From positions 1-30,113 of the forward strand of contig JAFGJF010000202.1 in NCBI GenBank assembly GCA_016929205.1: 30,113 nucleotides of DNA, read 5' to 3'. Positions 1 to 8,479 of the stretch are shown piece after piece. Both the position numbers and the translations under genes were made by a program. This DNA is from Anaerolineae bacterium. Its GTDB lineage: Bacteria; Chloroflexota; Anaerolineae; JAFGEY01. The notes beneath the pieces were generated by a model. The model was given only the letters and a program-made list of their open reading frames with translations, ran no database searches and was not told where the DNA came from. Positions within the stretch are counted from its first letter, which is position 1. Each line of letters starts with the position of its first letter.

Positions 1-883
1 CCTTGAGCCACAGGCCACCTTTTGGCGAACCCAGCTTTTCGACCACCTCGCGAACATGATCGTCAATCTCGTGCGGCGTGCAAAAAGGAAACATCTGGCG
101 ATCCAAGTCGATATCCACGCACACTTTGTCCTTGCACACCGCCACTAGATTGTCCAACCCGTTGGCCCTAATCTGTGGATTGACAACATGGACCCCACAA
201 TCCACCAGATCGGAAATAATCTCGACAATATGTCCATCAGTATGCATATATACATAGTGTCCGGCATCACGAAACGGCTTGTAGATCTGGGCGTAACAAG
301 GTTTGAGATAGGTGCGCCATTTCTGAGGGCTGATCGGCAAGCTGTTTTGCATACCGAGATCGTCGCCAAAGTAAACGATGCTGCCCGGCTGGTCAACATC
401 AGCCAGATAAAGCTGTCCCTGCCGCAGGTTGTAGGCCAGGACGGTATCGATCAACATCTGTAGCTCGGGCGGCTCTTGTGCAAAATCGATCATCAAGGCT
501 TCAAACCCGCGCAGGTCGGCCAGACGCAGATACATAAATCCGTGCGGCAAGCCGCCATCCGCTTCCGGCATCTTGAGTGAATGTACCGCTTCTCGCGTCG
601 GTACCGGGTGGCCCGTCACGATCGATTCGCGCCCGGTCTTGACGTTGCTCCACACACAGCCCCACACGTCGATGTGCTCACCTTCGACGTAGGTGCCGCC
701 GACGGCGTCATAATCTCTGTCTCCCTTCTTGTACCCACCAAAAAGGATCGGATGACGGGAAACAATCTCGTCCAATCCCTCACGATATTTGATCCACGCC
801 GCTGGCAAGATGCCGGCGCTGATCGGAATATGCTCAGGATACTCGAACTTGAGCGCCTTTATTCGATCCACCTGCATTCCCAT
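1..883 (-). CDS. Uroporphyrinogen decarboxylase-like (UROD/MtaA superfamily) protein, partial
   Basis: The reading frame is open from an ATG at 883 to the left edge, so 294 residues are visible and the C-terminus is missing. A GGGAG Shine-Dalgarno lies about 6 bases before this ATG; a second in-frame ATG follows two codons later. Seen: a UROD-type TIM-barrel pattern with a late YMHTDGHIVEIISDLVDCG stretch and a following VNPQ segment, which in this superfamily form the C-terminal part of the active-site barrel. Family knowledge: UROD-like proteins outside haem operons are often corrinoid or methyl-transfer enzymes related to MtaA/CmuA, or proteins of unknown role. No other haem gene is nearby, so a HemE role is unlikely. 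It lies 29 bases downstream of a second UROD-like gene (913-2001) and is probably co-transcribed with it. The substrate is unknown. Confidence 0.82.
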   Translation of the reverse strand, partial: MGMQVDRIKALKFEYPEHIPISAGILPAAWIKYREGLDEIVSRHPILFGGYKKGDRDYDAVGGTYVEGEHIDVWGCVWSNVKTGRESIVTGHPVPTREAVHSLKMPEADGGLPHGFMYLRLADLRGFEALMIDFAQEPPELQMLIDTVLAYNLRQGQLYLADVDQPGSIVYFGDDLGMQNSLPISPQKWRTYLKPCYAQIYKPFRDAGHYVYMHTDGHIVEIISDLVDCGVHVVNPQIRANGLDNLVAVCKDKVCVDIDLDRQMFPFCTPHEIDDHVREVVEKLGSPKGGLWLK

Positions 884-912
884 ACCTTGCTCCCTGTTCC
901 GATTGCACCGTT

Positions 913-2001
913 TCAGTCGCTGACGATGCCTATAATCTGGTCAGCCTGCTGAAGCGTGTCTGCGCGTACCATCAGCATAAACTGCTTCAGCTTGGGGCCG
1001 AATTCCTTTCCCAGCGCGCGAATCTCGTCGATCCCGCCGGCGTCAATCATAATCTTTTTCCCGGCGTCAATGGTCTTGTGGTACAGCGGCCACCACCTTT
1101 TGTCTGTCGTGGGCACCGTACCGGCACCCGGCGTCCACTGCAGCATAGTGATCCCGGGAATCGACAACAGATGATCGTGGTGCGCAATCGCGCCCGGGCC
1201 GTCCCAATGATAGAGACAATAGTCGACGCGTTCAGACATCTCGGTGAGGACCGGGACCATCAGCTCGGCAAACATCTGTGGCGAGATCATAGCCGAGAAA
1301 TCGCACTGAAACTTGGACACGCGCCCTGGCGCCCAGGTCCAAAAGTGACTACCACCGCGTCCATCTTGGATCAGTTCATAGAGCCGATCGTAATACTCAA
1401 AGTACAGCTCGGTGATCCGGGCCAGCGAATCGCGTACCCAAGCAGGACGCTCAAGGAGATCAAATAGCAGAGCTTCGGTCCCTCGCATAGCCGCCAGCGT
1501 ATCCAACCCCTCGATCAGATCGGGAAAAGAGATCAAGAATTTGCCCTTGCCGATCTCGATCTGCTCGCGCGCCAGCTGCAGCGTGAATGTCCAATAAAAG
1601 TTGTCGGGGGCGAATTCGAAGCGAGCCGTGTCGGGCCGATCAATGCACGGCTCAAACCACACCGTGCCCGGCTGATCGACCCCGGTACACCCCAGGTATA
1701 GGGCCAGGCAATTCGCACCGAGATCGGGAGCAACCTGAGGTACGGCCTCGGCCAGGTAATGCGTGTGGATGCACGCACGTGCTGTCAGGTTGAGTCGATA
1801 TGCAAAATTGCTCGTTGAATAATGCGTCACCCAGCCTTCCGGCTTGGGCATAATTGGAATCATGTCGATCGGCGTCTCCCTTGGTACTGTGATCTGCATC
1901 GCCGGGCGGCCGATATCACCGCCATTCCACCACTGCGTCAGGCGATCGTAAACCTCATCGACATCCTGGCGGTAAAGCAAATAACTCATTGACTGCTCCA
2001 T
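913..2001 (-). CDS. Uroporphyrinogen decarboxylase family protein (UROD-like, non-haem type)
   Basis: A 362-residue protein. It opens with a short helical region containing WWNGGDIGRPAMQITVPRE, typical of the UROD-like subgroup sometimes labelled trimethylamine corrinoid protein 2. Later come the barrel segments GGSHFWTWAPGR, CLYHWDGPGAIAHHDHLL and IMIDAGGI. Two starts are possible: ATG at 2001 with GGAAGAG upstream, or ATG at 1989 with GGAG six bases upstream; the second has better spacing. It precedes another UROD-like gene (1-883) in the same direction. Paired UROD-like genes suggest two partners in one pathway, possibly methyl transfer, but no corrinoid-binding protein or methyltransferase partner is visible here. 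A promoter lies about 350 bases upstream at 2354-2382. Function remains open; membership of the superfamily is fairly secure. Confidence 0.82.
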   Translation of the reverse strand: MEQSMSYLLYRQDVDEVYDRLTQWWNGGDIGRPAMQITVPRETPIDMIPIMPKPEGWVTHYSTSNFAYRLNLTARACIHTHYLAEAVPQVAPDLGANCLALYLGCTGVDQPGTVWFEPCIDRPDTARFEFAPDNFYWTFTLQLAREQIEIGKGKFLISFPDLIEGLDTLAAMRGTEALLFDLLERPAWVRDSLARITELYFEYYDRLYELIQDGRGGSHFWTWAPGRVSKFQCDFSAMISPQMFAELMVPVLTEMSERVDYCLYHWDGPGAIAHHDHLLSIPGITMLQWTPGAGTVPTTDKRWWPLYHKTIDAGKKIMIDAGGIDEIRALGKEFGPKLKQFMLMVRADTLQQADQIIGIVSD

Positions 2002-2311
2002 TTCTCAATCTCTTCCAACCTGACCAACAGCTTGCGCCCCGGTTTTGCACCACCGGGCTGCCGGGTTGTTCAATTTGTACTGGCAGGGTAAACAATCGTG
2101 TTATGTGCGGGTAGAGATAATCGTGGTGATGGGCGGTGACTTTTTCGGCCGCATCTACGCAACACATCCTGACCAGTGCGCCATCGATCAAGATGTTTTC
2201 AAAGACGATGTCAAGCAGCGGCGAGTTTTCAAGCACGTTAACAACAACCCGATCAGCGCGATCAATCGACCGGAGATCGCCCCCATGGCGTTTTTGTAAC
2301 AACGAATGCAT
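1955..2311 (-). pseudogene. Possible gene remnant or small hypothetical ORF upstream of the UROD pair
   Basis: An open frame of 118 codons starts at ATG 2311, some 36 bases after the predicted transcription start, and ends inside the next gene. The middle looks like genuine protein: a stretch with LLDIVFENILIDGAL followed by VDAAEKV and a His-rich segment leading to YPHITRLF. The DIVFEN-like pattern recalls right-handed beta-helix glycosidases, but this is only a resemblance. The last 30 or so residues look non-coding (Trp/Arg/Cys-rich), as expected if the true end was lost. No strong Shine-Dalgarno is seen. It could be a decayed 3' part of a gene, a real small gene or chance. Together with the promoter and terminator it accounts for the 470-base gap between 2001 and 2472. 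Confidence 0.25.
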
Positions 2312-2353
2312 TGCGTCACTCTTTCGGAATGATTGTTTTCAGTGCCCACTTTA

Positions 2354-2382
2354 ATTGTATCAAAGAGAGAGCCAAAGTGCAA
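2354..2382 (-). promoter_or_regulatory. Sigma-70-type promoter for the UROD-like pair
   Basis: On the minus strand TTGCAC (2382-2377) is followed after exactly 17 bases by TACAAT (2359-2354). The -10 carries a TGn extension (TGATACAAT). Transcription would start near 2347 and run into the UROD-like genes. It sits just downstream of the exporter operon's terminator, a layout expected for a new transcription unit. Confidence 0.6.
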
Positions 2383-2413
2383 ACTCGCACCCTCGTTATA
2401 AATGCATTTCAGC

Positions 2414-2452
2414 AAAAAAAAAGCGGTGAGAGGCCAGTCGCCTTCTCACCGC
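2414..2452 (-). terminator. Intrinsic terminator of the ABC exporter operon
   Basis: Read on the minus strand, GCGGTGAGA pairs with TCTCACCGC (outer positions 2452 and 2423), with further GG/CC pairing inside. Nine consecutive T follow at 2422-2414. It lies 20 bases after the adaptor gene's stop codon. This is a textbook rho-independent terminator. Confidence 0.9.
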
Positions 2453-2471
2453 AAACCTGATCAAGCTCGGA

Positions 2472-3851
2472 TCATCTCGTGTTAATCTCGACCATGGTCG
2501 TCATTCCCCAACGTAAAGCGCCCATCTCTTGACCATTATCCAGGGTCACTGTCACCTGGTATACCACATCACCACGATAGTCCTGTCCCTGAAGGGCGAT
2601 TTCATCCACCCGACCCACGAACTTGAGCCCAGGCAGCGCATCAACGCTAACCTCGACCGGCTGTCCAACTGCCACTTGAGCGACATCCAACTCGGTCAAA
2701 TCAGTCGTGTGGATTTCCAGCTTGCCGAGCGTGGCGAGAACGACCATGACCTGCCCAGGGCTGACCTGATCGCCGACCTCGACCTGTACGTCGACAACAA
2801 TACCGGCAAAAGGCGCCGTCAATTCGGCATCCTCCATCGCCAGCCTGAGCGTCTCGACGCCGATTTTGGCCTTTTGGACCATGACCTCCAGTTGCGCGAT
2901 CTCTTCTGCAGAAGGGTCGTCACGATAGGGGTTGTCCCACGTTTCAAGCGCATCCAGTTGCAGGCGAGCCGCCTCGACGTCGGCCGCCAGAATATCCAGG
3001 GTAGTCGAATAACTCTGCTGCGCGACGAGCGACTGCGCGAGCTGCGTCTTGGCCTCCTCAATCTGCGCGGCCATAATGCTCAGCCCTACTCCATAAGCCG
3101 TTTTGTTGTTCAAGGCATTTTCCAGTTGCGCCTGTGCCAATTGATAATCCAATTGGACTTGTTCCAACTGCTTGGCCCACGCATCGCGAATTTCTTGATC
3201 TTCCCACGGACGATCGAGCGACTTGTTGTATTCATCCTGTACGTCAGCTAGCGCGATCCGCGCCCGTTCTAGCCCAACTTGGGCAATCGCAACCGCCGGG
3301 GCAGGGTCTTGGGCTCGCGCCTGGGTCAATTGAAGCTGCAACTGATCAACACGCGCCTGAGCAGCAGCCACACCAATGGCAGGATCCTCGGCACGCAACT
3401 TCTCCAACTGCAATTGTTTGGCCAACAAGGCTACCTCGGCCTGGGCGATCTGATCGTGATTCGCCTTGTCAGCACGTGCAATCACTTTTTCACTTGCCCC
3501 ATTTAGCAACTGCTGCAAGACAGCGTCTTGCGCGACCACATCCTGCTCGGCGCTCTGCAGAGATAAGGCCAGTTCTCTCGTATCAAGCCGGACCAGTGGA
3601 TCGCCCGCCTGAACCTGATCTCCAGTTTTGACCAGGATCTCGACAACATCACCGGGTATCTCGAAACCCAGATAACTTGACCGCGCAGGAACAATCACAC
3701 CTTCGGCAATAACGCTATCCGCATCCTTTTTACTGACGACTGGAACAACGTCCCCCGCAGGTGCGTCCGCCGCCGTGCCAGACTTGGCATTACAACCGGC
3801 GAGCAACAGTACGCTCACCCAGATCAAGACAACCAGCCACACCCTTTTCAT
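2472..3851 (-). CDS. Periplasmic adaptor / membrane-fusion-like lipoprotein of an ABC exporter (HlyD/MacA family)
   Basis: A 459-residue protein. It has a lipoprotein signal peptide with lipobox LLAGC, so Cys20 would be lipidated and the protein anchored outside the cytoplasmic membrane. Residues about 45-85 form the first lipoyl half-domain (ending GDQVQAGDPLVRLDT). Residues about 85-340 are a long Ala/Gln/Leu-rich coiled coil with many heptads. The second lipoyl half follows (VDVQVEVGDQVSPGQVMVVL), then a beta-barrel region ending at the C-terminus. Family knowledge: such adaptors work with MacB-type permeases, joining transporter and substrate in the extracytoplasmic space. AAGGAG lies five bases before ATG 3851. 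It is the last gene of the operon, 102 bases after the permease and just before the terminator at 2414-2452. The coiled coil is unusually long for MacA. Confidence 0.9.
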   Translation of the reverse strand: MKRVWLVVLIWVSVLLLAGCNAKSGTAADAPAGDVVPVVSKKDADSVIAEGVIVPARSSYLGFEIPGDVVEILVKTGDQVQAGDPLVRLDTRELALSLQSAEQDVVAQDAVLQQLLNGASEKVIARADKANHDQIAQAEVALLAKQLQLEKLRAEDPAIGVAAAQARVDQLQLQLTQARAQDPAPAVAIAQVGLERARIALADVQDEYNKSLDRPWEDQEIRDAWAKQLEQVQLDYQLAQAQLENALNNKTAYGVGLSIMAAQIEEAKTQLAQSLVAQQSYSTTLDILAADVEAARLQLDALETWDNPYRDDPSAEEIAQLEVMVQKAKIGVETLRLAMEDAELTAPFAGIVVDVQVEVGDQVSPGQVMVVLATLGKLEIHTTDLTELDVAQVAVGQPVEVSVDALPGLKFVGRVDEIALQGQDYRGDVVYQVTVTLDNGQEMGALRWGMTTMVEINTR

Positions 3852-3953
3852 TCAAACTCCTTGCAGCACCACTCGCCCAATTCCGTTTCTCGTTTTGCAC
3901 CCACATTCAACACATTTACGCACCAGACAGAAAAACAGTTTCGCACAGCGCCC

Positions 3954-6350
3954 TTATTCATAGGCCAGAACTTCACGGATCGTCAGTTTGGTCGCATTCC
4001 GGGCGGGAAGAATGCTGGCACCCACGGAAAGCACAGCCACCAACGCCAGCCAGATCAAGAATCCCGTCGCCGTAAAGGCAAGGTGTGCCGGCGAATTAAA
4101 GATCGACAGGCTGATCACATTCGACAGCAAGTTGGTAATGGGGAACGAAATCACAACCCCCAATCCATAGCTTATAAAACCGATAATGAGTCCTTCGACA
4201 ATAACCAGGGTGGACACAATCTGATTGTGAGCGCCAATCGCCCGCATCACCCCGATCTCACGCGTACGTTCCAAAACATTCATACTCATCGTGCCGGTCA
4301 AACCTATGCTGCCTACCAATGCCGTGAGCAGTGCCATCGCCAGCAAGATGATGATCAAAATACCCAAGACATCGGTGATCGACTGAGAAAAAGCCATGCC
4401 AGATTCGACTTTGGAAACGCGGAATCCCAATTCTTTGAAACGGCTTTCCAACACCGCACTGATCTGCCTTTGAAAAGCCAGCGAATGCTCCTTGGTCACG
4501 ATACGATAGACAGACGCGTGATAGACCTGGTCGAGCTCTTGAGCCAAATAGTCGTAATTCGCATACGCAATCAATTGGTCAACGCCCGTGTACTGAAAAA
4601 CGCCCACGACGGTCCAATCATCCTCTCGTCCGGCAACGTCAAGCCGAAGCATATCACCGGGACTCAAGTCAGGATAATCACTCCAGAACGCCTCATTGAC
4701 AACAATGGCATTCTCATCCCCGGGCAGCAGCCAGCGCCCTTGCAAAAGCGTCGGATCGACGAGAACACTATCAGCAGGTGGCGCAAGAACACTGATCACG
4801 GTTGGTGTAGAACCATCGTCGTGCACCAGCTCGGCGCCGGTCGAGGTCCAGATTTCAACGTCCTGAACCCCGTCAACGGCCATCACTTCCCGTACGACGC
4901 GCTCGATACGGTACGGGCGGGCAAAATCGAGATTGACGTCGGCCAAAAAATACTTGACGCTCTCGTTGACTTTGAGGTTCAGGGCCATCCTGGTGTTAAA
5001 GACCGCGATGAAAATAGCTCCGCCCAGCGTCAGTGTAAACAAGGTTAGCGCCAGGCGTCCCTTGCGTCTGAATGTGTTCCGGATCGAGATCAAAAGCGGG
5101 CGCGACAGGACACGAATGCGCTCCAAGATGCGATCCAGCCGTCCCTTTTCTGCGCTCTGGCCGCTCAGTCCGGTACTGCTCAGTGCCCTTTGCACCGTCG
5201 TCCGCGATCCCTTGATCACCGGCAGCATACCGGCTGCAAGCGGTGCAAGCAAACCTACGATCACCTGAAGGACAAGAGCAAAGGGGACAATCGGGATCAC
5301 CGGCCGATCGCGCAGCACAAAATTGACAATGTCAGCAGCCAGACCAGAAAGAGCAAACGCGCCCCATCCCCCCAGCGGAACGGCTATGAGCAATGCGATC
5401 AGGCCAAAAGATTCGATCAACATCAGATACATACCGATCACTTGAGACTGCCGCCCGCCGACGAGCTTCATCACGCCAATCTGGCGCAAGTGTTGGTTCA
5501 GCAAAGCCGACATAGTGTTGGAAATCAGAGACCCACTTAGAAAGACCACCAACACACCGAGAATGCCCAACACGCCAAGCAGCGCCTCGATGATCGAAGC
5601 CAGTGGATGCTCGGTTTTTTGGGACAACTCGGTACGATACACCTCGCGACCACTCTTTTCCAAACGATCCGTGATCGCCATAGACATAGCCTCTATATGC
5701 GCTTTATCGTCTGGCCGATCGTCCAGCGTGACCAGCAGTTGATTCAAATCAGACGGGTAATGCAACCACTCTAGTGTATCAAATGTCACAAACCCTTTCA
5801 GATCGCCAAGAATACCGCCATAGCCGGACGTCGGCTCTTGCGCCGCACCGGCAACGCGAATCTGTCGTAGCGTGCCATCGGCAAGTTCGATCTCGAGCAC
5901 CTGACCCACAGGCACGCCAATACTCTCGATCGTCTTGCGTTCCAGAATGACTTCCTGATCGTACGGCACGGCCACACCCTTCTGCGGCAGCAGTTGATTG
6001 ATCTGCATCTCGGCAAAATCGGGTACGGCAACCAGTTCCAGCACATCCCATTCGTCTTCGCCAAGCCTGACTCGGACCGTCGCGCTGCGGCGTCCTTCGG
6101 CTTCAGCCACGCCATCCATGTGTCGAATGACATCGACAAAATCCGGGTCAAATGGATCGGTTATCAGATCGATATTGGCCGGGTTGGCCCGCGCGTAGCT
6201 GGCGCTCAAATCCTCGGAAAGAAGCACATACGTGCCGGCAATGACGCCAATAGCAAATACGCCCACCGCAATCGAGGCAACGACCAGCAGTGTGCGTACC
6301 TTGTTATCCCACAGATCGTGAAGGACCTTACGCCAGCGAGGTCTGAGCAT
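3954..6350 (-). CDS. ABC transporter permease with two FtsX/MacB cores
   Basis: A 798-residue membrane protein starting at ATG 6350, with GGAGG about 8 bases upstream. A longer frame to 6431 exists but would overlap the upstream gene far more, so it was not chosen. The start overlaps the ATPase gene by 23 bases, implying translational coupling. Layout: TM1 near residue 25 ([20 protein letters not shown]), a large extracytoplasmic MacB_PCD domain, then an FtsX core with [18 protein letters not shown] second TM and MacB_PCD-like domain follow, then a second FtsX core with [16 protein letters not shown] and the terminal helices. Both RxxGVM(K/R)(L/A)(V/I)G loops are the coupling helices that contact the ATPases. 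One polypeptide with two cores makes a pseudo-dimeric permease, matching the two different ATPases next to it. Substrate unknown; macrolide, lipoprotein or peptide export are family options. Confidence 0.92.
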   Translation of the reverse strand: MLRPRWRKVLHDLWDNKVRTLLVVASIAVGVFAIGVIAGTYVLLSEDLSASYARANPANIDLITDPFDPDFVDVIRHMDGVAEAEGRRSATVRVRLGEDEWDVLELVAVPDFAEMQINQLLPQKGVAVPYDQEVILERKTIESIGVPVGQVLEIELADGTLRQIRVAGAAQEPTSGYGGILGDLKGFVTFDTLEWLHYPSDLNQLLVTLDDRPDDKAHIEAMSMAITDRLEKSGREVYRTELSQKTEHPLASIIEALLGVLGILGVLVVFLSGSLISNTMSALLNQHLRQIGVMKLVGGRQSQVIGMYLMLIESFGLIALLIAVPLGGWGAFALSGLAADIVNFVLRDRPVIPIVPFALVLQVIVGLLAPLAAGMLPVIKGSRTTVQRALSSTGLSGQSAEKGRLDRILERIRVLSRPLLISIRNTFRRKGRLALTLFTLTLGGAIFIAVFNTRMALNLKVNESVKYFLADVNLDFARPYRIERVVREVMAVDGVQDVEIWTSTGAELVHDDGSTPTVISVLAPPADSVLVDPTLLQGRWLLPGDENAIVVNEAFWSDYPDLSPGDMLRLDVAGREDDWTVVGVFQYTGVDQLIAYANYDYLAQELDQVYHASVYRIVTKEHSLAFQRQISAVLESRFKELGFRVSKVESGMAFSQSITDVLGILIIILLAMALLTALVGSIGLTGTMSMNVLERTREIGVMRAIGAHNQIVSTLVIVEGLIIGFISYGLGVVISFPITNLLSNVISLSIFNSPAHLAFTATGFLIWLALVAVLSVGASILPARNATKLTIREVLAYE

Positions 6351-7482
6351 ATCCGATTCCTCCGCGCTCAAACAAGGCATTCTGCGCCAGGCGTTCCTGC
6401 ACGACCTGGACAAGCGCATCGCGCATTGCATTCGCTTCGTTCATCAGTTCGACAAAAGCGTGTTTTTCCAGGGTCAGTACCTCAACGGCCGAGTGCACTG
6501 CCGCCTTGACGCTGGCAACCGCCTGATCACGCCTTTGAAACAGCTCGACCTCACCAAAGTACTGCCCTGGCCCCAGGCGAGCTACCACCCCCGAACGCGC
6601 TTTCTGCTCGAGGTGAACTTCGGTATGTCCTTGGGCAATCATGTAAAAGCGATTGTTCTGGTTTCCTTGTTGAATGATCGTTTCCCCAGCTTCAAATCGG
6701 CGGGGCTCCAGTATCTTTGTCGCTTTGAGCATCTGGCGATGCGTCAACAAGGGTAGCGTTTTGGCCACCGTTTCGTTAATCATCTCTCCGTCGGCAAGCA
6801 GCACTTTGCGCGACGCACGGTCAGCCAAACTGCTGTCGTGTGTGACCATAATGATCGTCTTGCCTTGCGTGGATAACTCTTCAAAGATGCGAAATATGAC
6901 GTCTGCGGCGCGTGAATCGAGGTTGCCTGTTGGCTCATCGGCAACAATAAGCGGTGGATCGTTAGCCAGAGCGCGAGCGATAGCCGCACTCTGTTGTTGG
7001 CCTCCTGACACAGCAGCCGGCATTTTGTGGGCCACATCGGCCAACCCGACCATATCAAGCAGATTCATAGCTCGCGTTTCCCGTTCCGCAGGCGCGTACA
7101 TACCGCCAAAATCCATGGGCAGCATCACGTTTTCCAGAAGCGACAACATGGGCAGCAATTGGTAAAATTGAAAGACAATGCCCAGGTTGCGGCCGCGCCA
7201 CCGGGACATCTGGCTTTCGTTCAGTTTGTGAACGTACGTATCGCCGATCCTGACCTCCCCCGATGTGGGGTGATCGATGCCAGCCAGCATATTGACCAGC
7301 GTCGACTTGCCGCTGCCGGACTTGCCCACCACACTGACAAACTCACCCTTGTGAAAATCGGCATCGATGCCCTTGAGTGCAGGAAATTCGCCAGCCGGGG
7401 TGTGAAAAATCTTGACAATATTGCTCATCTCGATAAAGACATCGTCGGACTGCTTGGGTTTATTGAACAATTTTGATAGCAT
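6328..7482 (-). CDS. ABC ATPase fused to a C-terminal cyclic-nucleotide-binding-like domain
   Basis: A 384-residue protein. The N-terminal 235 residues are a LolD/MacB-type ATPase: Walker [10 protein letters not shown] (53-61), Walker B LIVADEP (178-184) with catalytic Glu183, and switch His215. The signature is VSGGQQQS, where the family normally has LSGGQQQR, so it is slightly degenerate. Residues about 245-370 form a CAP_ED/cNMP-binding fold with the phosphate-cassette-like [20 protein letters not shown]. The Arg that grips the cyclic phosphate in CRP-like domains appears to be Gln320, so binding of cAMP/cGMP is doubtful and another ligand or a structural role is possible. It lies 12 bases after the canonical ATPase gene and overlaps the permease gene. 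Likely the second half of an ATPase heterodimer whose activity can be tuned through the extra domain. Confidence 0.9.
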   Translation of the reverse strand: MLSKLFNKPKQSDDVFIEMSNIVKIFHTPAGEFPALKGIDADFHKGEFVSVVGKSGSGKSTLVNMLAGIDHPTSGEVRIGDTYVHKLNESQMSRWRGRNLGIVFQFYQLLPMLSLLENVMLPMDFGGMYAPAERETRAMNLLDMVGLADVAHKMPAAVSGGQQQSAAIARALANDPPLIVADEPTGNLDSRAADVIFRIFEELSTQGKTIIMVTHDSSLADRASRKVLLADGEMINETVAKTLPLLTHRQMLKATKILEPRRFEAGETIIQQGNQNNRFYMIAQGHTEVHLEQKARSGVVARLGPGQYFGEVELFQRRDQAVASVKAAVHSAVEVLTLEKHAFVELMNEANAMRDALVQVVQERLAQNALFERGGIGYAQTSLA

Positions 7483-7494
7483 GTCTTCTCCTAC

Positions 7495-8208
7495 CTAATC
7501 GGCCTCCCGAGTTATCTCTCCATCTACAATCTTGAGTACTTGAGAGAACCGCCCTTTCAAGCTCTCGTCATGGGTAACCATCACAATGGTTTTCCCCTGG
7601 TGTACCAGGTCCTCAAACAAGGAGAAAATATCCTCTGCCGTCGCTGAATCGAGGTTTCCAGTCGGTTCGTCGGCAACAATGATCGGCGGATCGTTCGCCA
7701 AGGCACGGGCTATGGCGACTCGCTGCTGCTGCCCGCCAGAGATCTTGGTCGGCTGTTTTTCCATGTGCTCTTGCAGCCCAACTTGCGTCAGAAGTTCTTT
7801 GGCACGGGCTATGCTCTTACGGGGCTTGTACAGACCACAAAAGTCCATTGGCAGAACCACATTATCGATCAAGGTCAGCATGGGCAACAGTTCAAAAGAT
7901 TGATAGATCACGCCCACATTGCGTCCGCGCCAGGATGCCATCTGGTTTTCCCCGAGCGCGTGCACGGCCGTGCCATCGACCCACACCTCGCCAGAAGTGA
8001 TGTGATCGACGCCGGTCATCATATTGACCAACGTCGACTTGCCGGCGCCGGACTTGCCGACAATACCGACAAACTCACCTTTGCCAAAATTGGCACTGAC
8101 GTTCCTGAGAGCAGCAAAATTGCCCGCGGCGGTTTTATACGTTTTGGATACCTCGCGCAATTGAATAAGTGGCTCTCGATCTGCGGGCCATGCTCTACAT
8201 TCAGCCAT
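7495..8208 (-). CDS. ABC transporter ATP-binding protein (LolD/MacB type)
   Basis: A 237-residue ATPase starting at ATG 8208, with GGAG 5-6 bases upstream. An in-frame ATG at 8295 would add 29 residues unlike the family, and the promoter lies inside that stretch, so the shorter start is preferred. All motifs are canonical: Walker [10 protein letters not shown] (51-59), Q-loop IYQSFELLP, signature [15 protein letters not shown] (156-170), Walker B IIVADEP with Glu181, D-loop NLDS and switch His213. Family: exporters with FtsX-like permeases (Lol, MacB, BceAB/LiaFSR-associated). It is the first gene of the operon and is complete, whereas its partner at 6328-7482 has an altered signature, suggesting an asymmetric heterodimer. 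Confidence 0.92.
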   Translation of the reverse strand: MAECRAWPADREPLIQLREVSKTYKTAAGNFAALRNVSANFGKGEFVGIVGKSGAGKSTLVNMMTGVDHITSGEVWVDGTAVHALGENQMASWRGRNVGVIYQSFELLPMLTLIDNVVLPMDFCGLYKPRKSIARAKELLTQVGLQEHMEKQPTKISGGQQQRVAIARALANDPPIIVADEPTGNLDSATAEDIFSLFEDLVHQGKTIVMVTHDESLKGRFSQVLKIVDGEITREAD

Positions 8209-8242
8209 ATCAGCTCCATTTTTCCAATTAACACATAACTTT

Positions 8243-8251
8243 ATTGTAGCA
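8243..8251 (-). promoter_or_regulatory. Extended -10 element of the ABC exporter operon
   Basis: On the minus strand TGCTACAAT (8251-8243) is an extended -10. The predicted start is near 8236, giving a leader of about 28 bases before ATG 8208. No good -35 is found at the usual spacing (CACAAA); a TTTACA lies four bases too far upstream. An extended -10 can act with a weak -35, or an activator may be needed. Confidence 0.4.
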
Positions 8252-8407
8252 CAATTGGCCCGAGATTTGTGTAAACACGACGTAAATTCCTGCACCGATC
8301 AGCCGATCACCAATGTGCTACCGACTTGGCCTATTGGCCTTTGTCAAGGATAACACATTTCGTCCCAGGGATATAGTGTATAAAATCACCATCTGCTGCA
8401 GGCAGAC

Positions 8408-8421
8408 ATGACATATGTCAT
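8408..8421. promoter_or_regulatory. 14-bp perfect palindrome in the divergent promoter region
   Basis: ATGACATATGTCAT is a perfect palindrome. It lies about 65 bases upstream of the predicted kinase transcription start and about 175 upstream of the exporter start. It is a candidate binding site for a dimeric regulator, the obvious candidate being the LuxR-type response regulator encoded at 9713-10369. The rest of the 271-base gap (8209-8479) holds only the two promoters. Confidence 0.35.
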
Positions 8422-8444
8422 ATCATCACGTGACTGCAATCAAT

Positions 8445-8473
8445 TTTCCAATTGGCGTCACTTGTGATATCAT
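8445..8473 (+). promoter_or_regulatory. Promoter of the two-component operon, probably leaderless
   Basis: TTTCCA (8445-8450), 17 bases, then TATCAT (8468-8473) with TGn extension (TGATATCAT). The expected start, 6-8 bases after the -10, falls on or next to ATG 8480. No Shine-Dalgarno precedes that ATG, which fits a leaderless message. Confidence 0.4.
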
Positions 8474-8479
8474 AGAGTT

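Noticed and set aside
1..2001. hemE (haem-pathway uroporphyrinogen decarboxylase)
   Set aside because: The sequences lack the N-terminal Arg-rich substrate motif of HemE and occur as an unlike pair with no haem genes.
3861..5048. Long open frame (395 codons) on the plus strand, opposite the permease gene
   Set aside because: It lies fully inside the clearly coding permease on the other strand, has a low-complexity, Arg/His/Gln-rich composition and no Shine-Dalgarno. It is a codon-bias shadow.
6351..6431. N-terminal extension of the permease by 27 residues
   Set aside because: It would overlap the ATPase gene by over 100 bases and adds a Cys/Arg-rich leader; ATG 6350 has GGAGG upstream and is followed directly by the first membrane segment.
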